Below the pieces are notes generated by a model that was given only the letters and a program-made list of their open reading frames with translations, ran no database searches and was not told the origin of the DNA. Of a stretch of 64,000 nucleotides of DNA, positions 10,100 to 20,982 are shown one piece after another. Source of the stretch: Diaporthe sp. PMI_573 (taxonomy: Eukaryota; Ascomycota; Sordariomycetes; Diaporthales; Diaporthaceae); contig JAJTUP010000014.1 of assembly GCA_021399435.1 (NCBI GenBank), positions 744,001 through 808,000 of the forward strand, written 5' to 3'. Position numbers and translations under genes: made by a program. The number at the start of each line of letters is the position of its first letter. The first letter of the stretch is position 1.

Positions 10100-11995
10100 C
10101 GGAACCGTCACAGCGAACTTTTCGCTAGTTCCATCATCACATTATGTTTCAACAAATCCTCGCATGTTCTGTTGGCTACAGCCTTGCCAGACCGGCCCGG
10201 CGGGTGTGCAGACATACAGATCATTGTAGTCCCTTACAGGCGTTCTTGGGAACCTGCCACTTCGATGGCAAAATTAACCACTACGGATAGATCCTCGCGG
10301 AAGGCGTTCTCTTTTTGGGTGCGCGGTAACCCTGAGATTGGGGTACGAATCATGAGCGACGGATTCCCACCTCCCGTGGGGATGATGCATGGCTCCTGTG
10401 GACACATCGGCCAGGTAATGTGGCGGCGGCCCAGAGATGGTGGTGTTTTATGATATTCTTGTGCTACGGAGCCGGGCCGTTCTGAGACTGGTCCTGGAGA
10501 TACAAGGCGGCCCAAGTGGCACAAGACAGGGCGTTCAGGAGCGAATATGCGCCAATGACCGGTCATTGCGGCGCACCTGTGCATGCATCCATGGACTCGG
10601 CTGGAAGGAAAGCTCTCGGGTGGCGACATGGTGGCCGGGCCTCGGTGGTTCGTGTTCACCATGTCGCGCCAGACCTGCCCTCCTTGAGAGAACTCCTGGA
10701 GCTTGGAAACTACTGGATTTACCAATTCTTTTTTTTTTTTCACGGCATATTTCTCATGAATTATGCAGATCTTGTTGGCGAAAGTCACGACCTGCCTTTG
10801 GGAGGGAAGGATGCCAGTGGTGGTGTTGATGGTGGGAAGACAAACCACAAGGCGGTCGGTGCGGTCTGAACATGTGTCTGAGGAGATGTGCTCAGAGCCA
10901 TACTTGTACGAGGCCTTTGGGCTCTTTATTATTCATAACCGGAGGCTCGGGGCGGTCATGAGGTCTTGCTTTAGCTGCCCCGAAGAGCCACACCGGTATA
11001 AATTCTCAAACTACCCTCCTTCCCACATCTGCTGGTCTTTCGAAGCAAGGCAAACATACATACGGTGCTGCTTTTCACCTCACTCGCATCGAAGCTACGT
11101 TTCAACATTCTCTTGATGGTGTGGCAACAGCAGCAGAACAGGGGAGCCGGGTGCAGGCCCCAATAGAGTGTGGCCATTCTCATCCGCAGCGTCGGTGTAC
11201 CACGCTGTGGTCTCCTGAGGAGCCTGACGCAACCCACCCATACCAGGCGGGTTTACCGAGCTCACATGTTTGACACAGAATGGAAAATAACCGCTCTGGA
11301 CTCACTGCGCCAAGGACACAACATGATTTTTGCAGTACCCTCGCATAAGACGTCGAAACCCCTTCATGCGGCCATGCGGGAGGGAACAAGAGGATCAACA
11401 CCAGGGACCTGAGCTCGAGCAAGGTTCAGACCTCCACCACGACCACAAAAAACCCCTCACTGCACGCACACAGAGCTTCGGTCGTGCAGTAGCCCAACGC
11501 CCGGGCGCGTCTTGCGGCGTGAGGCCCCCATTGGCCTCCTGGGGCGACTAAAATAGAGACTTGGCCCATGCTGCCTGCTGTCAAAACAAAGTCGAGAAGG
11601 GCCTGGCGTATCTGATGTTGTCCAGAACCGGGGGCTGGAAAACCAGGGATCTCGGGGGGGTGATCTGCATTGTTTAGTCTGGCGGTCTGTTACCAACCCT
11701 GCAACCCGTGTGAGTTTCAGCATTGCGCAGCCTTGGGCTGCCCCGCCCCTCGTCACTGCGCTTGGCCAGCCAGCTAGAGCCTACAGGGCTGCCAAAAAGG
11801 GGGTCCAGTGAGTGACGACGGACGGCTCCCTCACTTTTCGGCGTCTATGCAGATAAGCAAGAGGGAGGTAAGGTGATGTATATTTACTTGCCTCCAGGAT
11901 TTCATACAAGCTCCAGCTCCTGTCTTAAACCTTTTGTTCTTCCACGTCTACCAACCTGGAATAAAAGTCACCATCACCCAAAACACAACATCAAA
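10100..11995. other. Intergenic region downstream of wc-2
   Basis: About 1.9 kb. A T-rich run lies near 10729-10740. The scattered frames show no recognisable domain and none is supported as a gene. The 3' part is presumably the promoter and leader of the next gene. Confidence 0.5.
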
Positions 11996-12981
11996 ATGTC
12001 TGAACAGCCTGGTAAGTACAGTACCATCGCGCCGCGGGAGCTACCCCGCGTTCGAGAAGGGCCCTGCCAAGCCTCAAGCTTGGGGAAGCTTCATGATGTG
12101 GCACAGCTCCCGCCTCTGTTCCGAGTGTGAACTAACCACCGTATGGTCATACAGAATTCGGCAGTAAGATTCAACACCTTCATGAAAGCGACTCGCAGCT
12201 CCTGTACTGACGTGAACTGCGACCACCAGGCGGCAACTACGGTGGCAGCGGAGAAGGCGTAGGACAGCGCAAGTACCACCCAGCCCGCCCTGCCAGCCCA
12301 GAACAGCAGCCCCGACTAACACGGCCTCTCCCCCCGTTTACAGTCCCTCCCCGAGGAGGCCAGGTCCCCTTCGATGACGATGACGACGACTTCACCGGCG
12401 CCGCAGAGCACGCCACGCGCAGCGCGGGCGGCTCCGGCGGCGACATCTTCTCCTCGGTGATCGGGAGCTTCCTGGGCAAGAAGAACCAGCTTGCGACCGA
12501 GGAGATCGATGAGCAGGGTACGCACCCACACACTCCTGAAGAGACAACATGAATGGAAGAAGGAAGTGGGACTACGAGAGTGGGTGACCAAGGACATCAC
12601 CGCTGACGAACAGAAACAGCCGCCGTCAGCCACCACCAGAAGCTATACGGCGGCAGCGACGACAGCGGCGCCGAGCACGACTCGTCCAGCATGGGCAACG
12701 CGGCGGCGCTGCAGGCGCTCAAGATGTTCACCGGCGGAGGTGGTAGCAGCGGTGGCAGCTCCAAGAGCGAGTTCATCGGCCTGGCCATGGCCGAGGCCAG
12801 CAAGCTGTTCGAGCAGCAGCAGGCCGCGGGCAAGGTCAGCTCCGACACGTCCAAGGAGTCGGCCGTGCAGCAGGCGGGCGAGATGGCGCTCAAGATGTAC
12901 CTGAAGAGCAAGACGGGCGGCGAGGGCGGCGGAGGGGGGAGCAGCAGTGGGCTTTTGAGCCTGGCTAGCAAGTTTATGTAG
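11996..12981 (+). CDS. DUF7721 / 'beta-flanking'-type protein
   Basis: Best model has five exons: 11996-12011, 12155-12163, 12230-12258, 12364-12517 and 12620-12981, giving 189 aa. Introns 1, 2 and 4 have good GT...AG sites with CTAAC/CTGAC branches. For intron 3 a pyrimidine-rich acceptor at 12343 looks stronger, but only the AG at 12363 keeps the frame with donor GTAGGA at 12259, so that junction is provisional. The protein has an Asp run, the segment DIFSSVIGSFLGKKN, a downstream IDEQAAV..HHQKLYGG segment, then an Ala-rich helical half (ALQALKMF, IGLAMAEASKLFEQQ, AVQQAGEMALKMYLKSK) between Gly/Ser linkers. This matches my memory of the fungal DUF7721 ('beta-flanking protein') family, whose function is unknown. 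No signal peptide or membrane segment. Confidence 0.75.
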
Positions 12982-13529
12982 ATTTGTTGGTGGGCGTGGA
13001 TATTATGCTGCTTGGACTGACTACAAGTTTTGGCTGTAGCGCAGTGGGATGAATCGATACTTTCAAACATCGTTTTCCTGTGTTGTCTTGTGCAGGCTTG
13101 TCGTGATGTTTACCCCCATCCTCACGATCGATCCTGCCGAACAGGCATCTTGTGAGGCAAACGCCTGGACTCGTTGGTGACATGTTCCGAGTAGGATGTG
13201 CATGAGCACGTCATTGTATTGACCATTCAAGTTGATCTCCAGGGTTCTCACTCTAATGCCCTTCCTCCACACATGTGCCCGTTGCGGGTCTGTCCTCGGT
13301 GATTAGTATCAAACTCTCAACTCGACCTCGGCACAACACTAGCAGTGCCGACCCCTCTTCCCTAATTGAGTTCACTTACACGGGGATATCGACAATGGTT
13401 CGCTATTTACCAAACGGCTTGCCCGGGAGTCCCAATTGGAAATATAAAATACTCACTTGCCATTACCCACAATACACCCGACTTCAAAACCCATGAGTTG
13501 AACCCACCACAAGCTCACACACAAACACA
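12982..13529. other. Intergenic spacer
   Basis: About 550 bp between two tandem plus-strand genes. I see no gene or repeat; it should contain the terminator of the DUF7721 gene and the promoter of the hydratase gene. Confidence 0.5.
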
Positions 13530-14636
13530 ATGACAAGCCCACCAGACTCCTACCAGACCCTCTCCCTGCCCGCGGTGCGCCTCTCGCACCACCCGCCCTC
13601 CTCCAAGACGGTCACCCCGGTGGTGATGGTCATCCTCAACCGCCCCCAGCAAAAGAATGCCTTCAACACCGACATGATCAACTCGCTGGAGAAGGTCTTC
13701 GGCATGCTCGGGTCCGACCCAAGGGTGAAGTGCGTAATCCTCACCGGCTCGGACCCGCAGAACAAGATCTTCTGCGCGGGGATGGATCTCGCTGGCTCCC
13801 CCACCGCCGGAGATGCGAACGATGGGTCCCCGGACGCACCGGGGCCTGTGACCCGGGACACACGTACGTTTTATTATTGTATATCCCCAAGTTTCCAAGC
13901 TCGCCCATGCAGGTCTTTCTTTCTTTTTTTTTTCTTTCTTTTTTTTTTTAAAAAAAAAATCAAGGACCAAGGGGCTCCATAACACCCGGTCTAATGTGTA
14001 CTGAAACTCACCCCGCGCATTATAGACCGCGACGGCGGCGGCCGCGTATCCCTCGCCATCTACCGCTGCCGCAAGCCCGTGATAGCAGCCCTAAACGGGT
14101 CCGCGGTAGGCGTGGGTATAACAATGACGCTCCCCTGCGCGATCCGCGTGGCCCCGGCCACCGCAAGGGTAGGCTTCGTGTTCGCGCGGCGCGGGCTGGT
14201 CATGGAGGCGTGCAGCTCCTTCTTCCTGCCGCGGCTGGTGGGGTACTCCCGCGCGGTGCACCTCGTCACCACCGGTGCCACCTACGCGGCGTCCGACAGG
14301 GTGCTTGATGGCCTCTTCACGGAGCTTGTCGCCGACGGGGCGGGTGTTTTGCCTCGTGCTTTGGAGATTGCCGAGGGTGTTGCGCGGGATTGTTCGGCTG
14401 TTAGTGTTCTTACTATGAGGGATATGATCTTCCGCGGGGCTTCGAGCCCGGAAGAGGCGCACTTGCTTGAGAGTAAGGTGCTGTATGAACTTTTCCGCGG
14501 GGAGGACTTTGCCGAGGGGGTGAGGAGTTTCCTTGAGAAGAGGGAGCCTAGGTTCAAGGGGACCATGGAAGAGAATGCGCCTGGTGTGTACCCTTGGTGG
14601 GAGGACAAGCTGAAGGGGACGCAGTCGAAGCTGTGA
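13530..14636 (+). CDS. Peroxisomal enoyl-CoA hydratase/isomerase family protein (crotonase fold) with PTS1
   Basis: Two exons, 13530-13863 and 14026-14636, giving 314 aa; the intron (GTACGT...TATAG) contains a long T-rich run followed by A9. Crotonase hallmarks: ILNRPQQKNAFNTDM near the N-terminus, FCAGMDL and NGSAVGVGITMTLPCAIRVA (oxyanion-hole loops), then GFVFARRGLVMEACSSFFLPRLVG. The two Glu of classical hydratase are not at their usual places: GGGCE is GVGIT here and QPE is replaced. A Glu in LVMEACSS matches the subfamily with RRGIVPEA-like motifs. The protein ends in Ser-Lys-Leu, the canonical type 1 peroxisomal targeting signal, so it should act on acyl-CoA in peroxisomes. Whether it is hydratase, isomerase or hydrolase is not decided by sequence. 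Confidence 0.9.
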
Positions 14637-14810
14637 GCTGTGGGTGTGGTGGGTATTGGTGGGAGTTTACTTTGGTTCCGAGGTCTTGTTACACAGCATA
14701 TCGCCGAGTCTGCCAAGCATATATGGAGCAGATCTATTCCAAATCATTACTCGTATGCTCATATTCACGTTTTCTTGGTTGTTTCTCAATTCGTTATATT
14801 ATTTGGTATC

Positions 14811-14978
14811 TCATAGAATAGTGCATTTCTTGGGGAGCCCACAGGGGCCCTCGCCATCCTTCTCTTTCTTGGCCGCGCCACCATTCTGTTGCTGAGCAGC
14901 GGGCGTCGACGTAGTCTCCTTCTTTGCAGCAGGTGCCGACTCGGTCTCCTTCTTGCCGTCTCCCTTGCTTCCATGTAG
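14811..14978 (-). other. In-frame readthrough extension encoding a CAAX-box tail
   Basis: Directly after the TGA at 14981-14979 the same frame is open for 55 codons (14978-14814) and ends at TGA 14813-14811. It encodes a Lys/Glu/Ala/Pro-rich linker, then a Cys, Gly-Leu-Pro-Lys-Lys, and a terminal Cys-Thr-Ile-Leu. By hand count 34 of 55 codons end in G or C. CTIL fits the CAAX prenylation rule (X = Leu favours geranylgeranylation); the Cys six residues before it and the Lys pair are typical of a second lipid or membrane contact. From memory, yeast Ycp4 carries a comparable prenylated/palmitoylated C-terminus. The stop context TGA CTA is the known short readthrough motif, so I infer a low-abundance membrane-anchored isoform. 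An unspotted splice or a recent nonsense mutation are the alternatives. Confidence 0.6.
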
Positions 14979-15826
14979 TCAACCCGCAAACTTGGCGACG
15001 GTCTCGTAGAACGTCTTGCCCTGGATGCCAGCAATCTCGAGCTCCTTGGGCGTGGGCTGGCGCGAGCCGTCGCCGGCGGCGAAGGTGCCCGCGCCCCAGG
15101 GGCTGCCGCCGTGGACCTCGGAGAGGTCGGTCAGCTGGGCAAAGGCGTTGGCGTAGCCGAAGGGCACGTAGATGATGCCGTGGTGGGCGAGGGTGGACAT
15201 GGCCGCCAGGGCGGTGGACTCCTGGCCGCCGCCGGGGGAGGCGGTCGAGATGAAGACGCCGGCCATCTTCCCGTGGAAGTCGCCGCCCTGCCACTGCTTG
15301 CCCGTCTTGTCCCAGAAGGCCTTCCACTGCGCGGGGAAGTTGCCGAACCGGGTCGGGATGCCGAGCAGGAAGCCGTCGTAGGCGGCGAGGGTCTGCGGGT
15401 CCTCGAGCACCTTGATGTCGGTGGGCTTGGGAGGCGCGTGCATCTTGGCCAGCACATCCTCGGGCAGGGTCTCGGCGATCCTGCAAGGGAGATTTAGCAT
15501 TGTTGGATCAAAACTTTGGCTTAGGGAGTGAGGACGGTTCACACGTACTGGAAGAGATCTGCCGAGCCGCCAGCAGCCTCGATTCCCTTCTTCTCAGCCT
15601 CGGCGAGCTGCTTGATGTGCCCGTACATGGAATACTGCAATGATGTTGTTAGCCATTGCTATGTAGATTGGGGTAAAGAACCTTCACGGTTCTGAATACG
15701 CGTATCGGTATATAGCAATATAGTAGGGCCACCGCAGAAAGAGGGCTCGTTCTATGAAGCATAACGTAGACCAGGTGGGACGGTGAAGTAGGTACTCACG
15801 TAGACAACTGCGATCTTGGGAGCCAT
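14979..15826 (-). CDS. WrbA/Pst2/Ycp4-type flavodoxin-like NAD(P)H:quinone oxidoreductase
   Basis: Three exons on the minus strand: 15826-15800, 15634-15549 and 15480-14979, giving 204 aa, the usual size for fungal members (allergens of the Alt a 7/Cla h 7 type). Introns are GTGAGT...TTGCAG and GTACGT...TTGCAG; the second donor is placed so that CA|G restores the expected Leu-Phe-Gln-Ile. Visible: the FMN phosphate loop [14 protein letters not shown] near residues 9-22, [21 protein letters not shown], and [20 protein letters not shown]. The family binds FMN and makes two-electron reductions of quinones, protecting against redox cycling. The stop is TGA followed by CTA, and the frame continues open afterwards (next entry). 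It converges on the peroxisomal hydratase gene. Confidence 0.93.
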
Positions 15827-17269
15827 CTTGAATGTCTTGTGGTGGTCTGACAGTACAACGGTGGTATCGCTTGCAGGGTACAAGAGTCAATTGAGGTGCA
15901 CCAATGTGGTATATTGTGTGTACGAAGAGCAGGTTGAGGGGACAGTGTGCGTGGATGGGCTTGGGAGTCCGGCCGCCTTATATAGAGCCCCTTCAAAGGG
16001 CTCGGCTGTCTTGACGCAATGGAGCGCCTTGAATGTGACGGCAGGTCTTAGGGCATGTGGCTAGGCCGGGAATGCGGCCGTGCCGGCGAATGTTGTCAGG
16101 GCAATCCACCACGGGGAAAGCTCTAGCACGAAGGAAGGGAAGGGGTTTCTGCTCCGTAAGTTGCCTGGTCTGTCAGGTCTCAGCTCATGATCGTATAAGC
16201 AGAGCAGATAGCGCGTGGTGGGGCTGCACCATCGTTCCGGAACGGGCAATTGTGGGTACTGTGTTCAGTGTGTATGGCCCAGCAGCCAGTTGGTCACATC
16301 AAGTGAAGCTGCTCGCTTCCAGAGGAGGCGGAACCTGGTGCATCGTGCATTGCATGCCGCACAGGTGACCAGGCTGATCAATTGCATGCAGGAGTCCCCG
16401 TCTATTCCCATCCCAGGTACCCAATATGTTTCTGGCATCGATGATGACTTTGGTGGTGTTGGAATCCGGATCTCCATTGGGGGGGTTTGATGGTTGCTGG
16501 CGCTGCTTGGGTGATGGCTTCTCCGCAACAGTCTGGGTTGTTGGGCTGCAGTGTCACGCTGGGACCTTGTGGGCCTGCAGGGTGCGGCCAAGGGCTAGAA
16601 TGGTGGGGTATGTACCCATGTATCTTGTCCCCCTCCCCCTGAAGCTGGCTTAGACGTCCTGCTTAATCATGGCTTAGAGCTACTGCCATCAGCAACCTTC
16701 AGGTGGATCAAATGCCGGCTGGGTTTGTCGTGTCTGACAAACCGTTGGCAATCAAGACAGGTGCGCTCCAATCTGTGATGATGCTGAGCACTGATCGAGA
16801 TCTAGGCGAGTGCCGTGGTTATTGTTATCACTGCTACTGCTAGAAACCTTCACAGTATTTGCTTTCTGCGTCCAGTCGAACTGGCGGCTCTTCCGCCGCA
16901 GTCCCGCCTCCTTGGCTTGTAATGGTCTGAGTCAGCACCCGCGCCAGCACATGCCTACGTTCAAGCACAGAGCTGTTTTGGGAAATAAAGATTACAAACT
17001 CTAGGTCATCGAGCATCGAAGGATGCTGAGGGGCACGCGCGCATGCAATTGGGAACTGTCTGCATACCCAATACTTATTAGTGGGTGTATCTTGCGCATA
17101 TGGGAGGCTCGTGCTATGTACGCTCCTTGCTTCCCGACACCAAGCGCATCACGGCCTCCAAGTCTTCGAATGTCCCATGCAATGAACGATCCCGAGCTAC
17201 CACCATGACAGGCTTTTTCTAATACACACCCAAAATGTAAATGCTAAAGGCCAGTCTGCTTTATATGCT
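15827..17269. other. Intergenic region
   Basis: About 1.4 kb between the quinone reductase start and the transporter 3' end, both minus-strand genes. It holds the reductase promoter, with a TATATAG element near 15978-15984 about 150 bp upstream of its ATG. I see no supported gene. Confidence 0.5.
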
Positions 17270-18676
17270 TCATGCAACCAATTTCCCATTTCTCCTGTAC
17301 AAAACCGCCCTGGAGGCCAAGTACAAGATCGAACCAAGAGTCAGTCCCGCCGCAGAATACCCAATCATCCCCGCCCACTCCCGATCACTGTATCCACCAA
17401 GGATCGCTCCAGCAATCGGGGTCCCCACCAAAATGGATAATCCAGTCAAGGTAAACGTCATTCCCATGCGTGTTCCGACACGGGACATGTCAGGCGACAT
17501 GGTGATGATCACTGACGGCATCACAGACACGATCCCGCCAGAGAACAGGCCGTATAGCAGCGCAAAGACCACTATGCCGGCCAGGTTGTGGATACCCAGC
17601 CAGCCATACGCCAGGATAGCTGACACGGCAGCGCATGCGATGGCCACGTTCACACTCCCCAGCTTGTCGGCGAGGTAGTTTGGCACGATCCGGCCAAACA
17701 CGCTGCCCACGTTGAGCAGGGTGACCAGGTATGGGGAGAAGTCCGAGCTCGACAGGTGGTGCATCTCGGAGAAGAGCTGGATGTAGAAGAAGGCCGTGTA
17801 CAGGCACAGGAACATGAAGAAGCTCGCCACGACGAACAGGACGAACACCGGGTCCTGCAGCGCACTGGCGTCGATGAGCGCCCTCTTCCGGCCGGATGGC
17901 GGCACCCGCGTCTTCATGAACGTGATTGGGATCACGCTCAGCCCCAGCAAGATGAAGGCGATGACACGCGTGGCCCAGCCGAAGCCTATCCTGGGGACGA
18001 GCCGGCTGAAGATGATCGGGAAGATGATTCCCGCCAACGGGCTCCCTGAGCTGGAAATACCAATGACAAACGCCCGTTTCGTGGTGAAATACTGCGACAG
18101 TATGGCCGTTGAGGGGAGCATTATGAGCCCCATGCCCACGCCGATGCAAACGCCTTGCGCCAGGAGGAGTTGCCAGTACTCCGTGCCCAGGGATGTCATG
18201 AACTGCCCAAAGACTATGAGAAATAGTCCGCTGATGAGCAGGTGGCGGAAGTATCCTGCATCATACAGAGGCCCAGCGACAACACCAACCAGCATCAACA
18301 GCGAAGCCTGGAGCGAGCCGATCCATGATATAGCGGACGACGACGACGACGTGAGCAGTGTCGTCTCGTAGTAAGTTTGATACACTCCGAAGGTGTTCAC
18401 CAGACCCCAGGTTGCAACCAATGTGACCCATGAGCCGAGAACTTGCAGCCACGCTTCAATCCCGCCATCCGGAATCGGGCCGTGTTGTGGGGCTTGAGAT
18501 GCGCTCTGTCCCGGGCCCGGCGCAGTCGGCGAATCCGAGCCGGCTGGTTTATCAGATCCTGGGCCGGTCTCGACATCATTTTCGGGGTACGATCGCGGCT
18601 CTTGTCCATCCTCTCGATCTGAGACATATGGCTTTTCTGAGTCGGATGGGACCGACAACCCCGTTTCTCGTTCCAT
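17270..18676 (-). CDS. MFS transporter, monocarboxylate-porter (SLC16/MCT) type
   Basis: Intronless frame; the ATG at 18676 gives 468 aa (the frame upstream has only a GTG). A roughly 70-residue polar cytosolic N-terminus rich in Ser, Pro, Gly and acidic residues precedes PDGGIEAWLQVLGSWVTLVATWGLVNTFGVYQTYY, the TM1 signature of the fungal monocarboxylate-porter family. About twelve hydrophobic segments follow, with a central loop (KTRVPPSGRKRALI) between halves and the usual GSVFGRIVPNYLADK after TM8. It belongs in the plasma or an internal membrane; the substrate cannot be told, since many fungal members do not carry monocarboxylates. There are no obvious biosynthetic neighbours. Confidence 0.9.
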   Translation of the reverse strand: MERETGLSVPSDSEKPYVSDREDGQEPRSYPENDVETGPGSDKPAGSDSPTAPGPGQSASQAPQHGPIPDGGIEAWLQVLGSWVTLVATWGLVNTFGVYQTYYETTLLTSSSSSAISWIGSLQASLLMLVGVVAGPLYDAGYFRHLLISGLFLIVFGQFMTSLGTEYWQLLLAQGVCIGVGMGLIMLPSTAILSQYFTTKRAFVIGISSSGSPLAGIIFPIIFSRLVPRIGFGWATRVIAFILLGLSVIPITFMKTRVPPSGRKRALIDASALQDPVFVLFVVASFFMFLCLYTAFFYIQLFSEMHHLSSSDFSPYLVTLLNVGSVFGRIVPNYLADKLGSVNVAIACAAVSAILAYGWLGIHNLAGIVVFALLYGLFSGGIVSVMPSVIITMSPDMSRVGTRMGMTFTLTGLSILVGTPIAGAILGGYSDREWAGMIGYSAAGLTLGSILYLASRAVLYRRNGKLVA

Positions 18677-19656
18677 GGCGCCCCCCGCCGAGTTCACTCA
18701 GGCTGGAGTATTAGACCACCGGGGACGCTAACCAGAATAAGTACCGGCCTCTCCCTGCGTAGTAGTTGCCGAGTATCGATGACGTTTCGACACAGAGAAA
18801 CACACGATTGAAAGCCCCGTTGACTTCTAACTTGCGCCTGTAACGGGCCGAGTGAATAGATAACGACTCTTTGGACACTTGTGTACTGGGTAAGGCAAAA
18901 CGCATGAGGATAAATCCACAGTCCAACTTGTGGTTTTCTGATCGTCACGCGGTCCCTATTATGTCTCTGACTAAAGGCCGAAGACGCGAGGGGAAGGCAT
19001 TCTGTTTCGGGTGTAGACTGGCCTGAGTGGGTCGGACATAAGGCGTGATTAGTAGTTGCATTATTCTCGTGGTTAGCGTGCTGCGGTGCTTATATGGCTT
19101 GGTCACTATCTACTCCTCTGGGTAGGGATTGTCAGAGACCGCAGCTTGCTCTGCAAACACCGCCAGTGGCACAAACTGACAAATTGACTACTTTACCTCT
19201 GGTAATGTTTGCTCTCGGGATTTGAGGGCGAGCTGGCGGATTAATGAGCAGCCGAGTTCAGGGCTGCTGCTTGCTATATGGCATCTGTTCTGCCAACTGG
19301 CAATTCCTGATGGATCAGGCCTCGCTCACCGGTGAGTCATTTACCAGTGATCATACGTGAGATTCATAACCGAGATCATTCACGCCTGCAGAGATTGATG
19401 GAACATGCAGGCCGAGGGCGGAGTTATTAAGCAGGCGAAGGATGGGGTGTTGGCTAAGATCTTATGACAACGCGCCCGCACCTTTGGAATAACTCATTCT
19501 AATCACAAGCAAGTTTGGTGATGAAAGATGGAATCTAGAAGGCAAAAAACGTCTGGCATTCTTCTATTGGAGCACAGAGTGTCTTTCCACTCGCACCTCT
19601 CTTGAAAAGTTGGCTGCCAATGATGAATAATGGTTCCAAAAATAACTCCCTCCCCC
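18677..19656. other. Intergenic region
   Basis: About 1 kb upstream of the MFS gene and downstream of the SET gene; the MFS promoter must lie here. No supported frame, repeat or RNA gene seen. Confidence 0.5.
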
Positions 19657-20982
19657 CTAGTACCCGGTGTTTCCGCCCAGGTCGACCGCCTGGTGGTCGC
19701 AGCCACCGCAGTGGCAGACGAAGCCGTACACGGCCTTGAGGATGTGCCGGTAGTTGCAGTACGAGATGAGCATCTCCTCGCCCTTCTCGATGTCCTTGAT
19801 GGCCGTGAAGGTCATCACCTGCTGGCGCTGGTCCCAGTCGTACTTTGTGTTCCTCCGGCCCCTGCACGCGTGGTTGAAGTTGGAGGCGATTGCGAACACG
19901 GCGTTGGACCCCATCGCCAGGTCGAACCTGGGCAGGGGTTGACAGCACGTTAGTGAATCAGCTCAAACTGATGGGTGGCTGGGGGGACTTGGGGTCCATG
20001 TTTGCTTGCAACTTACGAGTTCGCACTCCACTTCATCCGCACCGGGCACGTGTCGAACTCGTGGTACCCGACGAGCCCGTCGTAGACGGCCCTCTCCTCG
20101 TCGTTCAGCTTGGCGTGCCTCGCGCCGAGCCTCTCCAGGCTCCGGCCGCGGAGCAGCGGCGACTCCATGAGCACCTCTGTGCCCTCTTTGATGTCGCCCG
20201 CCGCGAAGACCCCGTGGCCTTGGAGGAGTGACTGCCGCACCGCGATGTGCTCGTTGGCGTACGTGCGGTTGGGCAGGGGGTCGCCGAGCACCCAGCCCGC
20301 ACCCAGGCACGTGTCGGCCTGGCTCCGGAAGTACTGGTACTGCCACCCTTTGGTGGCGGTGGCCGGCTGTTCAACCTGGTTCTTGTCCTCCCTGCGTGCG
20401 TTGAGTTGGGTCAGTGTACTGCTCTTATGGCAGCTGAGTGCGTGCGTTGCGATGGGTTACTTACTCTCCGGTCACACCGTTCTCGGATTTTGCGTTTGCA
20501 ACGTCCGCCGGCGGCATGCCCTCTGGCATGTTGTCGCCCTCGTCATCGCTCCGGACGGTCTCGTGCTCCTCGTCGGTCACGGCGGAGGAGATCTTCTTGA
20601 AGCGGTCCTCTGACCGCTCTGAGGTCGGGATCTCCTCCTCGTCCGACGACTCGAAGTCGTAGTCGTAGCCGGAGGTGTCGGACGAAGATGCCTCTCGTGG
20701 GCTGTCTTCGTTGGAGGATGTTTGAGGTGAGGAGGAGGAGGAGGAGGAAGATGAGAGGTGGAGGGTGGAGGGGGGGAGAGAGAGGGAGGATGAGAGGGCG
20801 GGGAACTCAGCAGTCGCATCAGGTGTGTCTGGGCCTGATGGCGAGGTGAAGCCGTCTTTGACGACTTCGTTTTCGTTTGGGCCCTCTGTGTGGAGGGTGT
20901 GTGGTGATCCAGGGGTGACGGCCTGGTCAGGAGGGGTTTGGTCCCTTTGGACCATTTGGTCGACGGAGGTCGGAGTCGACAT
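19657..20982 (-). CDS. SET-domain protein (possible protein lysine methyltransferase)
   Basis: Three exons: 20982-20465, 20391-20017 and 19927-19657, giving 387 aa; donors are GTAAGT in both introns and phases match exactly. Exon 1 (about 173 aa) is disordered, with Ser runs, Thr/Pro sites and acidic stretches. Exons 2-3 hold a compact SET domain: HIAVRQSLLQGHGVFAAGDI with EVLMESPLL (start of SET), NFNHACRGRRNTKYDW (the NHxC core) and KGEEMLISYCNY (catalytic Tyr region), ending with a short Cys-X-Cys-X2-Cys post-SET-like motif (CHCGGC). This resembles the fungal SET proteins with RNTKYDWD motifs. The substrate, histone or other, is unknown. Confidence 0.88.

Noticed and set aside
10234..10848. 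204-codon minus-strand frame downstream of wc-2
   Set aside because: No domain, no signal peptide, no splice logic and mixed composition.
14900..14985. A small intron removing the reductase TGA
   Set aside because: The only GT near the stop (GTTGAC) is a poor donor. The nearest acceptors make an intron far too short or shift into the Arg/Trp-rich frame that loses the CAAX end. Not excluded without transcripts.
14794..15486. 230-codon minus-strand frame covering the quinone reductase 3' exon and tail
   Set aside because: It is a different frame from the conserved protein and gives Arg-rich junk. The readthrough extension is in the reductase frame, not in this one.
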